A stretch of 64,000 bases of DNA, from NCBI RefSeq assembly GCF_014697625.1, contig NZ_JACJSG010000032.1, positions 27,503 to 91,502 on the forward strand. The letters are read 5' to 3'. The position numbers and the translations under genes were made by a program. Positions 1 through 9,514 of the stretch are shown here, in pieces; position 1 is the stretch's first letter, and each line of letters starts with the position of its first letter. Origin of the DNA: Anabaena azotica FACHB-119. Lineage in GTDB: Bacteria > Cyanobacteriota > Cyanobacteriia > Cyanobacteriales > Nostocaceae. Below the pieces are notes generated by a model that worked only from the letters and a program-made list of their open reading frames with translations, had not been told where the DNA came from and searched no databases.

Positions 1-544
1 GAAGAATATCGACAGCCACAGAAGAAGGTAAATAATTTCGCAGAAATAACTCTAAATTTAGGTCTTGTAACTCAGCAAACTCTAGAGGACGCAAATCGAA
101 AGGTAAATCTTTCCAGCGTCTTTTTTCTGCTAAACGCCGTTCTTCTTCGGGTGTAGCAGTTGCTTTGCGTGGCCCTACTCTAATCCAAACACGTCCATTA
201 AAGCGCACAGGTGGAGCATCTGAAGGTTCTACAATGACTATAGCTAATTCACAGCCATTAATATTTCTTTTCTGTACAATTATGGTCGGAAAAGGCAAAA
301 TGTTACCATCAGACCTAATACTTGCAAGTGTGAGCAACAGTTTATCGTCTATGGAAAGATTTGCACAACTACCGTTATCATTAACCCCAATAAATAAGAC
401 CCCTGGCTGTTGATGATTTGGCAAGTCGTTAGCAAATGCACAAATTGCTTCACAAAGTCTGTTTTTATCAGATATCGAAGCCTTACGTTCAACCCGATCT
501 GATTCTATATTTTTGAGGAGAAATTCCAACTCTTGATCATCCAT
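1..544 (-). CDS. AlbA_2 (Schlafen-AAA_4-like) domain protein, 3' end cut off by window edge
   Basis: An open frame of 181 codons runs from an ATG at 544 (first residues MDDQELEFLLKNIESDR) off the left edge of the window. AGGAG lies six bases upstream of the start. The reading LPNHQQPGVLFIGVNDNG, followed later by VRFNGRVWIRVGPRKATAT, matches the AlbA_2 / putative DNA-binding domain that was formerly annotated as RecG-like and is shared with Schlafen AAA_4 proteins. Such proteins are usually regulators or conflict-system components that bind nucleic acid. The C-terminal part, often a winged helix, is not visible. The gene is 33 bases downstream of uvrA on the same strand. Family assignment is fairly safe from the pattern G-V-x-F/I-G-V-x-D-x-G; its biological role is unknown. 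Confidence 0.8.
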   Translation of the reverse strand, partial: MDDQELEFLLKNIESDRVERKASISDKNRLCEAICAFANDLPNHQQPGVLFIGVNDNGSCANLSIDDKLLLTLASIRSDGNILPFPTIIVQKRNINGCELAIVIVEPSDAPPVRFNGRVWIRVGPRKATATPEEERRLAEKRRWKDLPFDLRPLEFAELQDLNLELFLRNYLPSSVAVDIL

Positions 545-576
545 GTGTTTCTCCTAGCAATAAGCCATCTGTTTTT

Positions 577-3477
577 CTATCTATTTTGTATCATAGTGGC
601 TTGTGCCGGATATTGTTTTAACACCTGCTGCAAATATTGCCCAGTATAAGAACGGGAATTTTTAGCAACTTCCTCTGGTGTTCCAACTGCAATAATTTCT
701 CCCCCCTTATCGCCTCCTTCTGGCCCTAAATCTATCACCCAGTCAGCACAACGAATTACATCTAGGTTGTGTTCAATGACTAAAATTGAGTTACCTTTAT
801 CTACCAATCTTTGCAATACATCTAATAATTTATGGACATCATAAAAAGATAAACCTGTTGTAGGTTCATCGATTAAATATAATGTCTTACCTGTAGCGCG
901 GCGAGATAATTCTGTGGCTAATTTTACCCGTTGCGCTTCACCACCAGATAAGGTAGTAGCGGGTTGTCCAAGCTGCACATAACCCAAGCCGACATCAACT
1001 AAAGTTTGCAACCTTGTCACAGCTTTGGGGATGTTTTGGAAGAAATCTAAACTCTCTTCAACGGTCATGTTGAGAACGTCAGAAATAGATTTATCCTTAT
1101 ATTTCACCTGCAAAGTTTCGCGGTTGTACCTTGCACCTTTACAAACTTCACACTGCACGTAAACATCAGGTAGAAAATTCATTTCAATCACATTGACACC
1201 CTGTCCGCTACAACCTTCACAACGTCCACCTTTAACGTTGAAAGAAAATTGTCCGGGTTTATAACCTCTGGCTTTGGCTTCTATTGTTTGCGAGAAGACA
1301 TCACGAATAACATCAAAAACACCTGTGTATGTTGCAGGGTTAGAACGTGGTGTGCGTCCGATGGGTGACTGGTCGATGACAATGGCTTTATCAACTGCGT
1401 TTAAGCCTTGAATTTTCTCTAACTCTTTGGGTAAAGGAACTTTTTTAGTGAGATGATGTTGCAGTGATGGGTAAAGTAATTCGTTAATTAATGTAGATTT
1501 ACCGGAACCAGAAACACCAGTTACGGCTACAAGTTTACCTAAAGGAATTTCGACATCGATATTTCTTAAATTATTCCGATGGGCATTTTTAATTATCAGG
1601 CTACGACCGTTACCTTCTCTACGTTCTGCTGGTGTATGAATCACGTTACGTCCTGATAAATATGCACCAGTAAGAGATTTTTCTGCTGTTAATAAATCCT
1701 CTAAATCACCTTGGGCAATAATATGACCGCCGTGGATACCTGCACCGGGGCCGATATCAACTAAATGGTCGGCGGCACGGATGGTTTCTTCATCGTGTTC
1801 GACTACAATTAAGGTATTACCTAAATCGCGTAATTTAATTAAAGTTTTCAGCAGTCTGCCGTTATCTCTTTGATGTAAACCAATGCTTGGTTCGTCTAAA
1901 ACATAAAGAACTCCTGTTAAGCCGGAACCAATTTGTGTGGCGAGGCGAATACGTTGGGCTTCCCCACCAGAAAGGGTCATGGCTGCACGGTCTAGAGTAA
2001 GATAATCTAAGCCGACATCTAATAAAAATTGCAATCTAGCTTTCACTTCTCGCAAAACTAAATCAGCAATTTTCATCTGGCGATCGCTCAATTTTAACTT
2101 GTCTACTCTCTCCCGGCAATCCCTAATCGATACCCCAGTTAAATCTAATATATTATATTGTCCTAACCTCACCGCTAAAGCTTCTGGTTTTAACCGTTTA
2201 CCCTGACATACTTCACAAGGTTGGTCAATTAAATACTGTTCTAATTTCTGCTTAACTAATTCCGTACCGCCCTCATATTGGCGTTGTAAAATTGGCAGTA
2301 CACCTTTAAAACTTGGTGTCTTTTGGTTATCTTTACCTTCTGCTTTCTCCCCATACAAAATAATTTGCTGTTGTTCTGGTGTCAGCTTATGCCACTGGAC
2401 TTGTAACTCAAAATTATGAGTTTGTCCTAAACTATATAGTAGTTCCAAGTAATAGGAATTTTCCTTTTCTGACCAAGGTGCGATCGCCGCATATACTGGT
2501 GCATCAGGGTCAGGTACTACCAACTCTGGCGAAAATCTGCGTAAAGTCCCTAGTCCGTGACAGTTGGGACAAGCGCCGTAGGGAGAATTGAAGGAAAACA
2601 AGCGCGGTGATAACTCTTCCATGACCGCACCATGTTCAGGACAGGCGAAGTTTTCCGAAAAGACTAATTCATCCTCTTTCGTTTCTGCGTCGTCCGAGGG
2701 TGGACTAATTAGGATGTTAGCAATACCACCAGACTGTTTTAAGCACGTAGATAGGGAATCAACCAAACGTTCTTGTAGACCGTCTTTTTTCACCAAACGG
2801 TCAATAACAACTTCGATAGTATGGGTAATATTTTTATCCAACTCAATCGAGTCGGAGAGTTCCCGGACTTCGCCATTAACCCGCACCCGGACAAAACCTT
2901 GGGAAGCCAAACTAGATAAGGTCTTGCGGTGAGTTCCTTTCTTCCCCCGCACCACAGGCGCGAGAATTTGGAACTTTGTCCGGTCTGGTAATTCCATAAT
3001 TCTATCAACCATCTCATCGATAGTTTGGGGTGCAATACAGCGATCGCATATGGGACAATGGGGTTCACCAGCCCGACCAAACAATAGTCGCAGGTAGTCG
3101 TAAATTTCCGTCACCGTCCCCACAGTGGAACGGGGGTTATGAGATGTAGATTTTTGGTCAATGGAAATTGCTGGACTTAAACCTTCGATGGCTTCCACAT
3201 CAGGTTTATCTAATTGTCCTAAAAATTGTCTGGCGTAGGCGCTGAGAGACTCCACATAACGCCGTTGACCTTCAGCGAAAATCGTATCAAACGCCAAGGA
3301 AGACTTACCCGAACCTGATACACCAGTAAACACGATCAGGCGATCGCGTGGCAATTCCAAGTCAATATTCTTCAGATTATGCTGTCTCGCACCCCGAATC
3401 CTAATGGTATTCTGGCTGTTGTGATGATTGTAGGGAAGATGTCCATTTAAGGATGCAGCTAGCTTGTTATCTGACAT
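577..3477 (-). CDS. uvrA: Excinuclease ABC subunit A
   Basis: UvrA is the damage-recognition ATPase of nucleotide excision repair and loads UvrB onto damaged DNA. Two ABC modules are visible, each with a Walker A GVSGSGKS and an LSGGEAQR signature. The two zinc modules are also present (CPICDRC and CEVCQGK in the first half; CEGCSGQG and CEVCKGARY in the second). From the ATG at 3477 (MSDNKLAASLNGHLP) the protein is about 966 residues, normal for the family. The frame stays open to 3555, but those extra 26 residues are not UvrA-like, so I prefer 3477. There is no obvious strong ribosome binding site at either start. The gene is complete and shows no lesion. Confidence 0.97.
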   Translation of the reverse strand: MSDNKLAASLNGHLPYNHHNSQNTIRIRGARQHNLKNIDLELPRDRLIVFTGVSGSGKSSLAFDTIFAEGQRRYVESLSAYARQFLGQLDKPDVEAIEGLSPAISIDQKSTSHNPRSTVGTVTEIYDYLRLLFGRAGEPHCPICDRCIAPQTIDEMVDRIMELPDRTKFQILAPVVRGKKGTHRKTLSSLASQGFVRVRVNGEVRELSDSIELDKNITHTIEVVIDRLVKKDGLQERLVDSLSTCLKQSGGIANILISPPSDDAETKEDELVFSENFACPEHGAVMEELSPRLFSFNSPYGACPNCHGLGTLRRFSPELVVPDPDAPVYAAIAPWSEKENSYYLELLYSLGQTHNFELQVQWHKLTPEQQQIILYGEKAEGKDNQKTPSFKGVLPILQRQYEGGTELVKQKLEQYLIDQPCEVCQGKRLKPEALAVRLGQYNILDLTGVSIRDCRERVDKLKLSDRQMKIADLVLREVKARLQFLLDVGLDYLTLDRAAMTLSGGEAQRIRLATQIGSGLTGVLYVLDEPSIGLHQRDNGRLLKTLIKLRDLGNTLIVVEHDEETIRAADHLVDIGPGAGIHGGHIIAQGDLEDLLTAEKSLTGAYLSGRNVIHTPAERREGNGRSLIIKNAHRNNLRNIDVEIPLGKLVAVTGVSGSGKSTLINELLYPSLQHHLTKKVPLPKELEKIQGLNAVDKAIVIDQSPIGRTPRSNPATYTGVFDVIRDVFSQTIEAKARGYKPGQFSFNVKGGRCEGCSGQGVNVIEMNFLPDVYVQCEVCKGARYNRETLQVKYKDKSISDVLNMTVEESLDFFQNIPKAVTRLQTLVDVGLGYVQLGQPATTLSGGEAQRVKLATELSRRATGKTLYLIDEPTTGLSFYDVHKLLDVLQRLVDKGNSILVIEHNLDVIRCADWVIDLGPEGGDKGGEIIAVGTPEEVAKNSRSYTGQYLQQVLKQYPAQATMIQNR

Positions 3478-3945
3478 ATCGACGAAGATGATAGAGTGAG
3501 GCAGCGCGAAACAGTTTTTAATAATACTACTTTTACTATCGTAATAGTAGAACAATCGTACTGTTGTAGGTAGGGATTGCCCAATATCTATCCTACAGAC
3601 ATCCTCCCACGTCTGCTAGCCTGCATCCCAACTCATCATCCTACTGCGGGAGCATGGTATCGCACATCTCACCACAGACTCAATCAGAGGAGGAAAAGTC
3701 TGGAACAAATTCTCAATAGCTTGAAGTTTAAAAATGTTTAATGTAAAAATCAGGGTTTGAGAAAAGCTTAAAATAGCGTTTTCCAGATGCTATGAAAAGT
3801 TAACACAATTATTAACTTAACTATTTCCGAAACTACTGTACAGTATTTATACTTTTATTTTTAGAAATAAAGTTATTAAAAAATTGTTTTATATTTATAC
3901 GATTTTGCTAATACGCTACTCTTCACCTTAAACAGATGGAAAAAT
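3478..3945. other. Intergenic region between uvrA and the HEPN-like gene
   Basis: This 468-base divergent intergenic region has no credible coding frame. The right half (about 3720-3930) is very A+T-rich and probably carries the promoter of the two-gene system to the right; uvrA is transcribed leftward from the other end. I see no repeat family here and no convincing operator. Confidence 0.5.
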
Positions 3946-4572
3946 ATGTCTGACTTGCCTGAAATAAACCTTTCTGATCTGAATCTAGACCAAACAACAC
4001 TAAAGGCAATTGAAAAATTAGTAAATAGTATTGAGGATTTGCTGAATAATAAGCCTGATGACGTTAGTCGATTTTTATACAAAGTTAACGAAGAGGTGAG
4101 AAAATTAAAATATCAAAAGGGAACTTCCGATACAAACTTAATTCATGCTAGTACTCGTGATCTTAAAAAAGCTTTTTATGCTCATCGGGGCATAGTTACT
4201 GTTGAAAAAAATAAAAGTATATCTTGTTATTTGCTCACATTTTATGCTGTAGAATGTGGTTTCAAAAGTATTTGGTTAAAAAGAAATCAGCTAACGGGAA
4301 CTGATAAAATTCAAGATAAAACGCTAATCACAAAGGATGGACATAACTTTCGTACTTGGTTTAAAGAATTAGGACTACCAGCTACAATAGTAGGTAAGTA
4401 TCCTGATTTCTCTAAAATTCCTTATTTTCGACTTGCAAGAGATCAATCAAGTTGGGATGTAGGAAAAGCTCATCAAGCCTGGCGATATGGCGTTGAAATG
4501 GATATTGACGATGAAAAACTTTTAGTTGAATGGTTAAATAGTATCTGCAATTGGATTAAGGAGGCACTATAA
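3946..4572 (+). CDS. HEPN-like protein coupled to a KGGVGR ATPase
   Basis: The protein has 208 residues and I do not recognise a named family. The middle reads SCYLLTFYAVECGFKSIWLK, followed by GHNFRTWFKELGL and a C-terminal helix with WLNSICNWIKEAL. An alpha-helical layout with an AVE.G.K..WL helix and a later H-x-x-R/L-x-x-W helix is common in HEPN-fold proteins (RNases or their inactive relatives), but the canonical RxxxxH motif is not evident. The first 70 residues form a separate charged helical segment. The stop codon TAA overlaps the next gene's ATG (TAATG at 4570-4574), so the two are translationally coupled. I infer a partner of the downstream ATPase, possibly effector or sensor. Function is unproven. 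Confidence 0.7.
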   Translation: MSDLPEINLSDLNLDQTTLKAIEKLVNSIEDLLNNKPDDVSRFLYKVNEEVRKLKYQKGTSDTNLIHASTRDLKKAFYAHRGIVTVEKNKSISCYLLTFYAVECGFKSIWLKRNQLTGTDKIQDKTLITKDGHNFRTWFKELGLPATIVGKYPDFSKIPYFRLARDQSSWDVGKAHQAWRYGVEMDIDDEKLLVEWLNSICNWIKEAL

Positions 4573-7235
4573 TGATACCTTCAGATATACGCCTTTATAC
4601 TTGGCTTGATGCCGAAGAAGTTATACTTCGCCTTCAAGAAGAAAATAATCTGCCACACTGGTTAGTTTGGGTACAAGCCTACTGGGATAGTTTAACAATT
4701 GGCATTCGCCCCGGTACTCAAGCAGAAGCAAAAGAGTGGTTGCAACAAGTTTATGATCCTCGATTTCAAAAATCTACAGAAGATGAAAGAGTAGACGGAC
4801 TAATTATTTTAGAAAGCTTACCTAATAAACAACAACTTCTACCAGTAATTTTAGAAGAAACAGAAGAAGGACGTTTTGTCTCTAGACGAGTTCCAAGTTT
4901 GGCAAGACCAAGAGTTATTGTTTCAAATCATGAAAATGGCGAACTGCCTCCAAGTTTTACCGAGGATTTTCCATCAATAGTAGCATTTCATTCTTTTAAG
5001 GGAGGGGTTGGGCGAACAACTAATGCCTTGGCTTTTGCCCAGGCTCTCACAGAAGAGGGTTATAGCGTATTGCTAGTAGATGGAGATATGGAAGCACCTG
5101 GTATAAGTTGGCTTTTGGAGCAAAGGCTACCTTCTCCTCCTGTAGCTTTTGCTGATTTAATAGCTTTAGTTCATGGTGATCCAGATCCAGAAGCAACAGA
5201 TTCAATTCAATTAGTTGCAAATCGGCTTCAGAGTGCTTTTATTGATAATATTTATATCTTACCAGCATTTCGTTCAATTAAGATATTTTCTTCTTTAGAA
5301 ATTAGACCAGAACATCTAATACAAGGTGCAAAAAATCCATTTATCCTTACACAAATATTGGCAGATTTAGGAAGAGTTTTAAATGTAGATGTCGTTTTAG
5401 TTGACTTACGCGCCGGACTTTCTGAATTATCTACAGGTTTGATTTTAGATCCACGAGTCTATCGTGTTTTTGTCACTACTTTGAGTGGACAGTCGATTTC
5501 AGGTACAGCTAGACTTCTAGAACTGATAGCAGAAAAAGCTCCTTCTTCACAAAGCACAGAGCCGTTACCGACAATAATTATTAGTCAAGTTCCTGATGAA
5601 TTAATAAAAGAACCTGATTCATTTTCATTAGAAAACAAAGAAATAAAGCTTCTGGAATATGCAAAACTGTCTCTCGGAGAGGACTTAGACCTAAGAACAA
5701 GATTTGACGATAATTTACGAGTCTTACCTTCAAATTGGGAAGAAGTAATTACTAAGCTGAAGCGTTCCGGGATTATAGACTCTGTACGTCCATTAGTAGA
5801 CTTACTACCTAAAAGAAGTAGTAAAAATGCCGAAAGTAGTTCTGTCACTTTAAAAAATTCCAGAGAAACTCTCAAAGACTTTACGAAAAAACAAATAGTT
5901 GCAGAAACAGCAGAAAGTAACGATTTTTTATCTACTATTCCTTTACGTCATTTAGCCTTAGACAATAGACATCAAGTTCCTATTACAGTTGTAGTTGGCG
6001 CTAAAGGTTCAGGAAAAACTTACACTTTCTTACAAATAATTCGCCGAGAAAACTGGGAAAGTTTTGCTCAAGATGCCTGTGCCACTCCAGTCCACATAAG
6101 CGCCTTGATTTGTCCTGTTTTAGCACCGCTCAACTCTCAGCCTATTTTGGAACTAGCGAGACAAGTTCTGCAAAAGACATCAAAAGCTTTAGGCTTTAAT
6201 AAGCCTTTAGAAATTGATAAAATTCGTGATTATATTAGAAATAGCTATCACCTCAACCTCCATGAAGGTCAGTGGCGAGAACGTTGGTTAGATGTAATTG
6301 CTTGGAGTGTTGGATTTAAACCTGAAGAGGAAGGAGCAGGTCGAGCATTAGCTGACCATTTGTTTTATACACAACAACGATTACTTGTGATTATCGATGG
6401 TTTGGAAGACCTTTTTCAAAATTTCACTAATGAGGAGAATCAAAAGACAGCATTAAGGGCTTTACTCCAAGAAGTTCCTGAATGGCTAGGGCTGTTACCT
6501 GGTCGTCCTCTGGGTATTCTCATTTTTGTTAGACGTGATATGGTACTAGCTGCTGTACGTCAAAACGCAGCCCAAATGATTGCACGTTATGAGCCTTATG
6601 CTTTGAAATGGAATAGAGAAGAAGCCTTAAGACTAGTAGCTTGGATAACGATGCAGTCCAAAATTGCTCTTGAAACTGATATTGAAAAACTTCACGATAT
6701 GAAGGAAGAAGAACTGACACAGGTTTTAATACCTTTATGGGGTAAAAAACTCGGTTCTGATACCTCAAAAGAGGCTGCTTCAGCTAGATTCGTATTAGCT
6801 GCGCTCTCAGACTTTAGAGGACAAATTCAGTCACGGGATTTAGTGCGTCTTCTTCATTTAGCTGCAAAAGCGTCCGTAGACGATACAAAATGGCAAGACC
6901 GGATTCTTGTTCCCCCAGGCATTAAAGGTGCTTTACGTGAGTGTAGTATAGAAAAAATTAAAGAAATTGAGCTAGAAAATACTGCACTGAAAGATGTGTT
7001 TACTAAATTACGCGATCTTTATGAAGAAGAGCGAAAAATTCCTTTTACCAGAGAGCAACTTCGATTATCTATAGAAGAAATGAAAATATTGGAAGAAAAT
7101 GGTGTAATCATACGAGAAAAAGATGATTATTATATGCCTGAAATCTTCCGTTTGGGATTAAATTTCTCTTTAACTGCTGTTGGTCGTCCAGCTATTATGT
7201 ATTTGGCTCGTCGTGCGGCTAGACAAGGGAGTTAA
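4572..7235 (+). CDS. KGGVGR-motif ATPase with second P-loop module and winged-helix tail
   Basis: The 887-residue protein starts with a 130-residue domain (IRLYTWLDAEEVILRL) usual for this family. A ParA/MinD-like ATPase follows, with the deviant Walker motif KGGVGRTT at residues 143-150 and DGDMEAPG. A second P-loop NTPase module has GAKGSGKT near residue 477 and Walker B LLVIIDGLEDLF near 607. The last 80 residues look like a winged helix (FTREQLRLSIEEMKILEENG). The KGGVGR variant of SIMIBI ATPases is known from predicted bacterial conflict systems. The gene begins inside the stop codon of the HEPN-like gene, so the two proteins probably work as one unit. Gene length and frame are intact. 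Confidence 0.85.
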   Translation: MIPSDIRLYTWLDAEEVILRLQEENNLPHWLVWVQAYWDSLTIGIRPGTQAEAKEWLQQVYDPRFQKSTEDERVDGLIILESLPNKQQLLPVILEETEEGRFVSRRVPSLARPRVIVSNHENGELPPSFTEDFPSIVAFHSFKGGVGRTTNALAFAQALTEEGYSVLLVDGDMEAPGISWLLEQRLPSPPVAFADLIALVHGDPDPEATDSIQLVANRLQSAFIDNIYILPAFRSIKIFSSLEIRPEHLIQGAKNPFILTQILADLGRVLNVDVVLVDLRAGLSELSTGLILDPRVYRVFVTTLSGQSISGTARLLELIAEKAPSSQSTEPLPTIIISQVPDELIKEPDSFSLENKEIKLLEYAKLSLGEDLDLRTRFDDNLRVLPSNWEEVITKLKRSGIIDSVRPLVDLLPKRSSKNAESSSVTLKNSRETLKDFTKKQIVAETAESNDFLSTIPLRHLALDNRHQVPITVVVGAKGSGKTYTFLQIIRRENWESFAQDACATPVHISALICPVLAPLNSQPILELARQVLQKTSKALGFNKPLEIDKIRDYIRNSYHLNLHEGQWRERWLDVIAWSVGFKPEEEGAGRALADHLFYTQQRLLVIIDGLEDLFQNFTNEENQKTALRALLQEVPEWLGLLPGRPLGILIFVRRDMVLAAVRQNAAQMIARYEPYALKWNREEALRLVAWITMQSKIALETDIEKLHDMKEEELTQVLIPLWGKKLGSDTSKEAASARFVLAALSDFRGQIQSRDLVRLLHLAAKASVDDTKWQDRILVPPGIKGALRECSIEKIKEIELENTALKDVFTKLRDLYEEERKIPFTREQLRLSIEEMKILEENGVIIREKDDYYMPEIFRLGLNFSLTAVGRPAIMYLARRAARQGS

Positions 7236-7263
7236 TCAGCGATTTTATGTAGGCAGAGTTTCA

Positions 7264-7461
7264 TCAAAATAAAGGTCTTAGCACCTGATATAACAAGACG
7301 ATTACTATCGGTGCAACAATGGGAATTACTACTATTAATCCCCACGTATCAAAGCGAAATTCTTTACTTTCAGACTTTATGAGAGCAATTACACCAACTG
7401 CTCCTATTAGTATCCAGATGCAGCCGAAAATAATAAAGATGGTAAATGCTGAGTCTTGCAT
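7264..7461 (-). CDS. Small two-helix membrane protein
   Basis: A 65-residue frame encodes two strongly hydrophobic stretches (about residues 5-27 and 40-60) separated by a charged loop SESKEFRFDTW. This composition is typical of a real small membrane protein rather than chance. The start ATG has only a weak A-rich ribosome site (AAAAGATA) upstream. It converges with the ATPase gene, whose stop is 29 bases away. No function can be assigned. The complementary frame at 7319-7507 is a shadow. Confidence 0.55.
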   Translation of the reverse strand: MQDSAFTIFIIFGCIWILIGAVGVIALIKSESKEFRFDTWGLIVVIPIVAPIVIVLLYQVLRPLF

Positions 7462-7576
7462 TATCTTTTTTGTGTGTCAGTTGTCAGTTGCTGGTAAGTT
7501 GTTTTAAATTACACCCAATTATTATATTTTCCTTTATAGGAAATAAATAAACATCTCTCTAAGGTATAGAAATTGT

Positions 7577-7632
7577 GTCGGGGTTTAAATCCCCGACTGT
7601 TCGCGTAGCGTGCCGTAGGCAAAATGTCTTTA
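7577..7632. repeat. Dispersed repeat family E, copy 1
   Basis: A short hairpin GTCGGGG/CCCCGAC (7577-7597) is followed by TTCGCGTAGCGTGCCGTAGG and AAAATGTCTTTAATGCGCGAAT. The same block occurs in opposite orientation at 42881-42945, so it is a dispersed element. No coding capacity. Confidence 0.75.
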
Positions 7633-7663
7633 ATGCGCGAATGCGTGAATTTTGAATTGTTAA

Positions 7664-8494
7664 CTATGACTTTGGACTTTCCCTACTCCCCACTCCCCTC
7701 AAAATATAACTAGACAACTCACAAAATCCTTCTCCCTCAGCCGCAGTTGTTACATATCTAGGTTGATATTGCAACTGATTTATATATTTCATTACATTCG
7801 CCACACCGACAGAAATCGGGAAATAACGCTGATCAAATAAACTTTCATCATTAGGGCTATCTCCCACAGTGACAACTTGATTTGGAGAATAGTTAGGGAA
7901 ATATTCTTGCAATACTTTTAAGGTGGCGATCGCTTTTGAGTGCCCTTGTGGTTTGATATGACATTGGACATTACTGTAAGTAAATCCCCATCCCATATCG
8001 TGGCAGATATCACCCATAATCTTTAATTCATCTGGAGTTAAGTTAGCTACATCAAACGTCCAGTCAGTGATGCGAAAGCGGTTATCACCAGATTCCTCAA
8101 TTTGGGGAAATTTCCACTTCAACTGCTGAAAAACTAAAGCTAAGTCTTGCCTATGCTGGGTGATATCACTGATGGATGTTAATAATACTGGTTGCTCACT
8201 ACCAGCAGTATAGAACAAACCGCCATTCTCCGCTATGGCTCCGACGACTGGCATCAAACTACTCAGCCCACTCACCCAACCAGCCGATCGCCCGGTAACA
8301 ATTAGGACTTTAATCCCAGCAGCCATTAAAGCTTCTATGGCTTGCAGGACAGCAGCAGAAAACTTCCCTTGCTTAGTTAGAGTACCATCCATATCTGTAG
8401 CAATGAAGCGAATGCCCCAAATAGGGACGGCATCTTGAGAAAGGTCTGGCAAATTTAGAGGATGCCCAGAAATAACATTTGGATTTATGTACAT
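7664..8494 (-). CDS. HAD-superfamily phosphatase (Cof/SPP-like, subclass IIB)
   Basis: The 276-residue protein has HAD motif I DMDGTLT (nucleophile Asp34, acid/base Asp36) and motif II VTGR. The motif IV pair is VTVGDSPNDESLF. The cap sits between motifs II and III, as in the Cof / sucrose-phosphate phosphatase / mannosyl-3-phosphoglycerate phosphatase group. It therefore probably removes phosphate from a sugar phosphate or another small metabolite; the substrate cannot be read from the sequence. The first 25 residues precede the catalytic core and are not conserved-looking, so the exact start is less sure. It stands alone, with a divergent gene on its upstream side. Confidence 0.85.
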   Translation of the reverse strand: MYINPNVISGHPLNLPDLSQDAVPIWGIRFIATDMDGTLTKQGKFSAAVLQAIEALMAAGIKVLIVTGRSAGWVSGLSSLMPVVGAIAENGGLFYTAGSEQPVLLTSISDITQHRQDLALVFQQLKWKFPQIEESGDNRFRITDWTFDVANLTPDELKIMGDICHDMGWGFTYSNVQCHIKPQGHSKAIATLKVLQEYFPNYSPNQVVTVGDSPNDESLFDQRYFPISVGVANVMKYINQLQYQPRYVTTAAEGEGFCELSSYILRGVGSRESPKS

Positions 8495-8598
8495 ATGCGG
8501 TTGGAGAAAGCTGTAAAAAATACCAATAATACAGCAATGTACAAGCCAAAATTTGGGAATCCTAAAAGTAAATAGTCAAATTTTTTTGTTTCCTCACT

Positions 8599-9399
8599 AT
8601 GCCAACCTCGATAATCCTTGCCCAAACCCCATCGGCGAAGCCGAAAAAGACCATCCAGCAAGAAGCCAAAAACCAAACTCAAATTTCGCCTGTTTTACTC
8701 GCCACCTCTGGGGGATTACTTCTAGCGGTGATTGCTTTACTGGTTTATGGTAAGCTGCAAATGAAGAAACTGGAGAAACAGCTAAAGTTTGAAAAATTCC
8801 GTGCTAGCGAACTAGAGAAGAAATTCAAACTTGCTCTAGAAACAATTCGCAAAATGGAAACTAATCCCGACTTAGTGAATTCGCGGGACTTTAACCTCGA
8901 TTATCTCAGGATGCGGATGTCAGAGGAAGTGTTTCATTTTGCCATACTCAATCAAGTAAAAATTAGAGTTAAAGATAAAATATCTCAAGCTTTGCGTCCC
9001 AATCAGGCGAACCAAGGTAGTGTAGGTATTGCCAATACTACTGGGCGGCAAGTTGATGAAACTTTTGATGTAGAGTATGAAACTGGTACTCCTCCAAATA
9101 CTGCCAAAAGAGTATTGTTCCGCATTCAAGTGCGCTTAATGAAGCTACCAACCCAGGCAACTTCTGCCACCATTAGCCAGATTATTGACTGTATTGAGAC
9201 TTATCTTAGCCCAATGGACGACGAAGATACATGGCAACCCACTATTCAAGGGCGCATTGCTCATATGCACTGGGATCAAAAGGCTAAACCAACGCCTTTA
9301 TTGGTGTTAGAGCAATCTAATGATGGCGTGAATGTAACTTTCCGTACAAGTAGACAAGCAAATGTCCCCGCACCACAGAAGCCAGTTAGGAATCAGTAA
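8599..9399 (+). CDS. Conserved membrane-anchored coiled-coil protein
   Basis: The 266-residue protein has a Pro/Gln-rich N-terminus, one transmembrane helix (about residues 31-51), and a Lys/Glu-rich coiled coil (residues 52-88). A soluble domain of about 150 residues follows (LRMRMSEEVFHFAILNQVKIRV, then DDEDTWQPTIQGRIAHMHWD). The layout suggests an inner-membrane anchor with a large soluble domain. I recognise it only as the sort of conserved hypothetical protein found in Nostocales. It is not obviously in an operon. A complementary hydrophobic frame at 8485-8682 overlaps it and is rejected. Confidence 0.8.
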   Translation: MPTSIILAQTPSAKPKKTIQQEAKNQTQISPVLLATSGGLLLAVIALLVYGKLQMKKLEKQLKFEKFRASELEKKFKLALETIRKMETNPDLVNSRDFNLDYLRMRMSEEVFHFAILNQVKIRVKDKISQALRPNQANQGSVGIANTTGRQVDETFDVEYETGTPPNTAKRVLFRIQVRLMKLPTQATSATISQIIDCIETYLSPMDDEDTWQPTIQGRIAHMHWDQKAKPTPLLVLEQSNDGVNVTFRTSRQANVPAPQKPVRNQ

Positions 9400-9410
9400 T
9401 TGTTGGGAAC

Positions 9411-9510
9411 TATTGACTGTTGACTATTGACTATGAACTGTTGACTATTGACTGTTGACTATGGACTGTTGACTGTTGACTGTTGACTATTGACTGTTGA
9501 CTGTTGACTA
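9411..9510. repeat. Tandem heptamer-type repeat (TTGACTR / TGTTGAC)
   Basis: About 100 bases consist of nearly perfect tandem units TTGACTA, TTGACTG and TGTTGAC. This is the short tandemly repeated repeat class typical of heterocystous cyanobacteria. It lies between convergent genes and ends four bases before the devA stop codon. Confidence 0.9.
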
Positions 9511-9514
9511 CGTT

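Noticed and set aside
2588..2932. 114-residue plus-strand frame within uvrA
   Set aside because: Antisense shadow of the UvrA coding sequence, which is intact and conserved.
3478..3555. 26-codon N-terminal extension of uvrA
   Set aside because: The residues are not UvrA-like, and the ATG at 3477 gives the usual protein length.
8485..8682. 65-residue hydrophobic minus-strand frame
   Set aside because: It overlaps the start of the better-supported gene at 8599-9399 and the end of the HAD gene. Its start and family character are unsupported.
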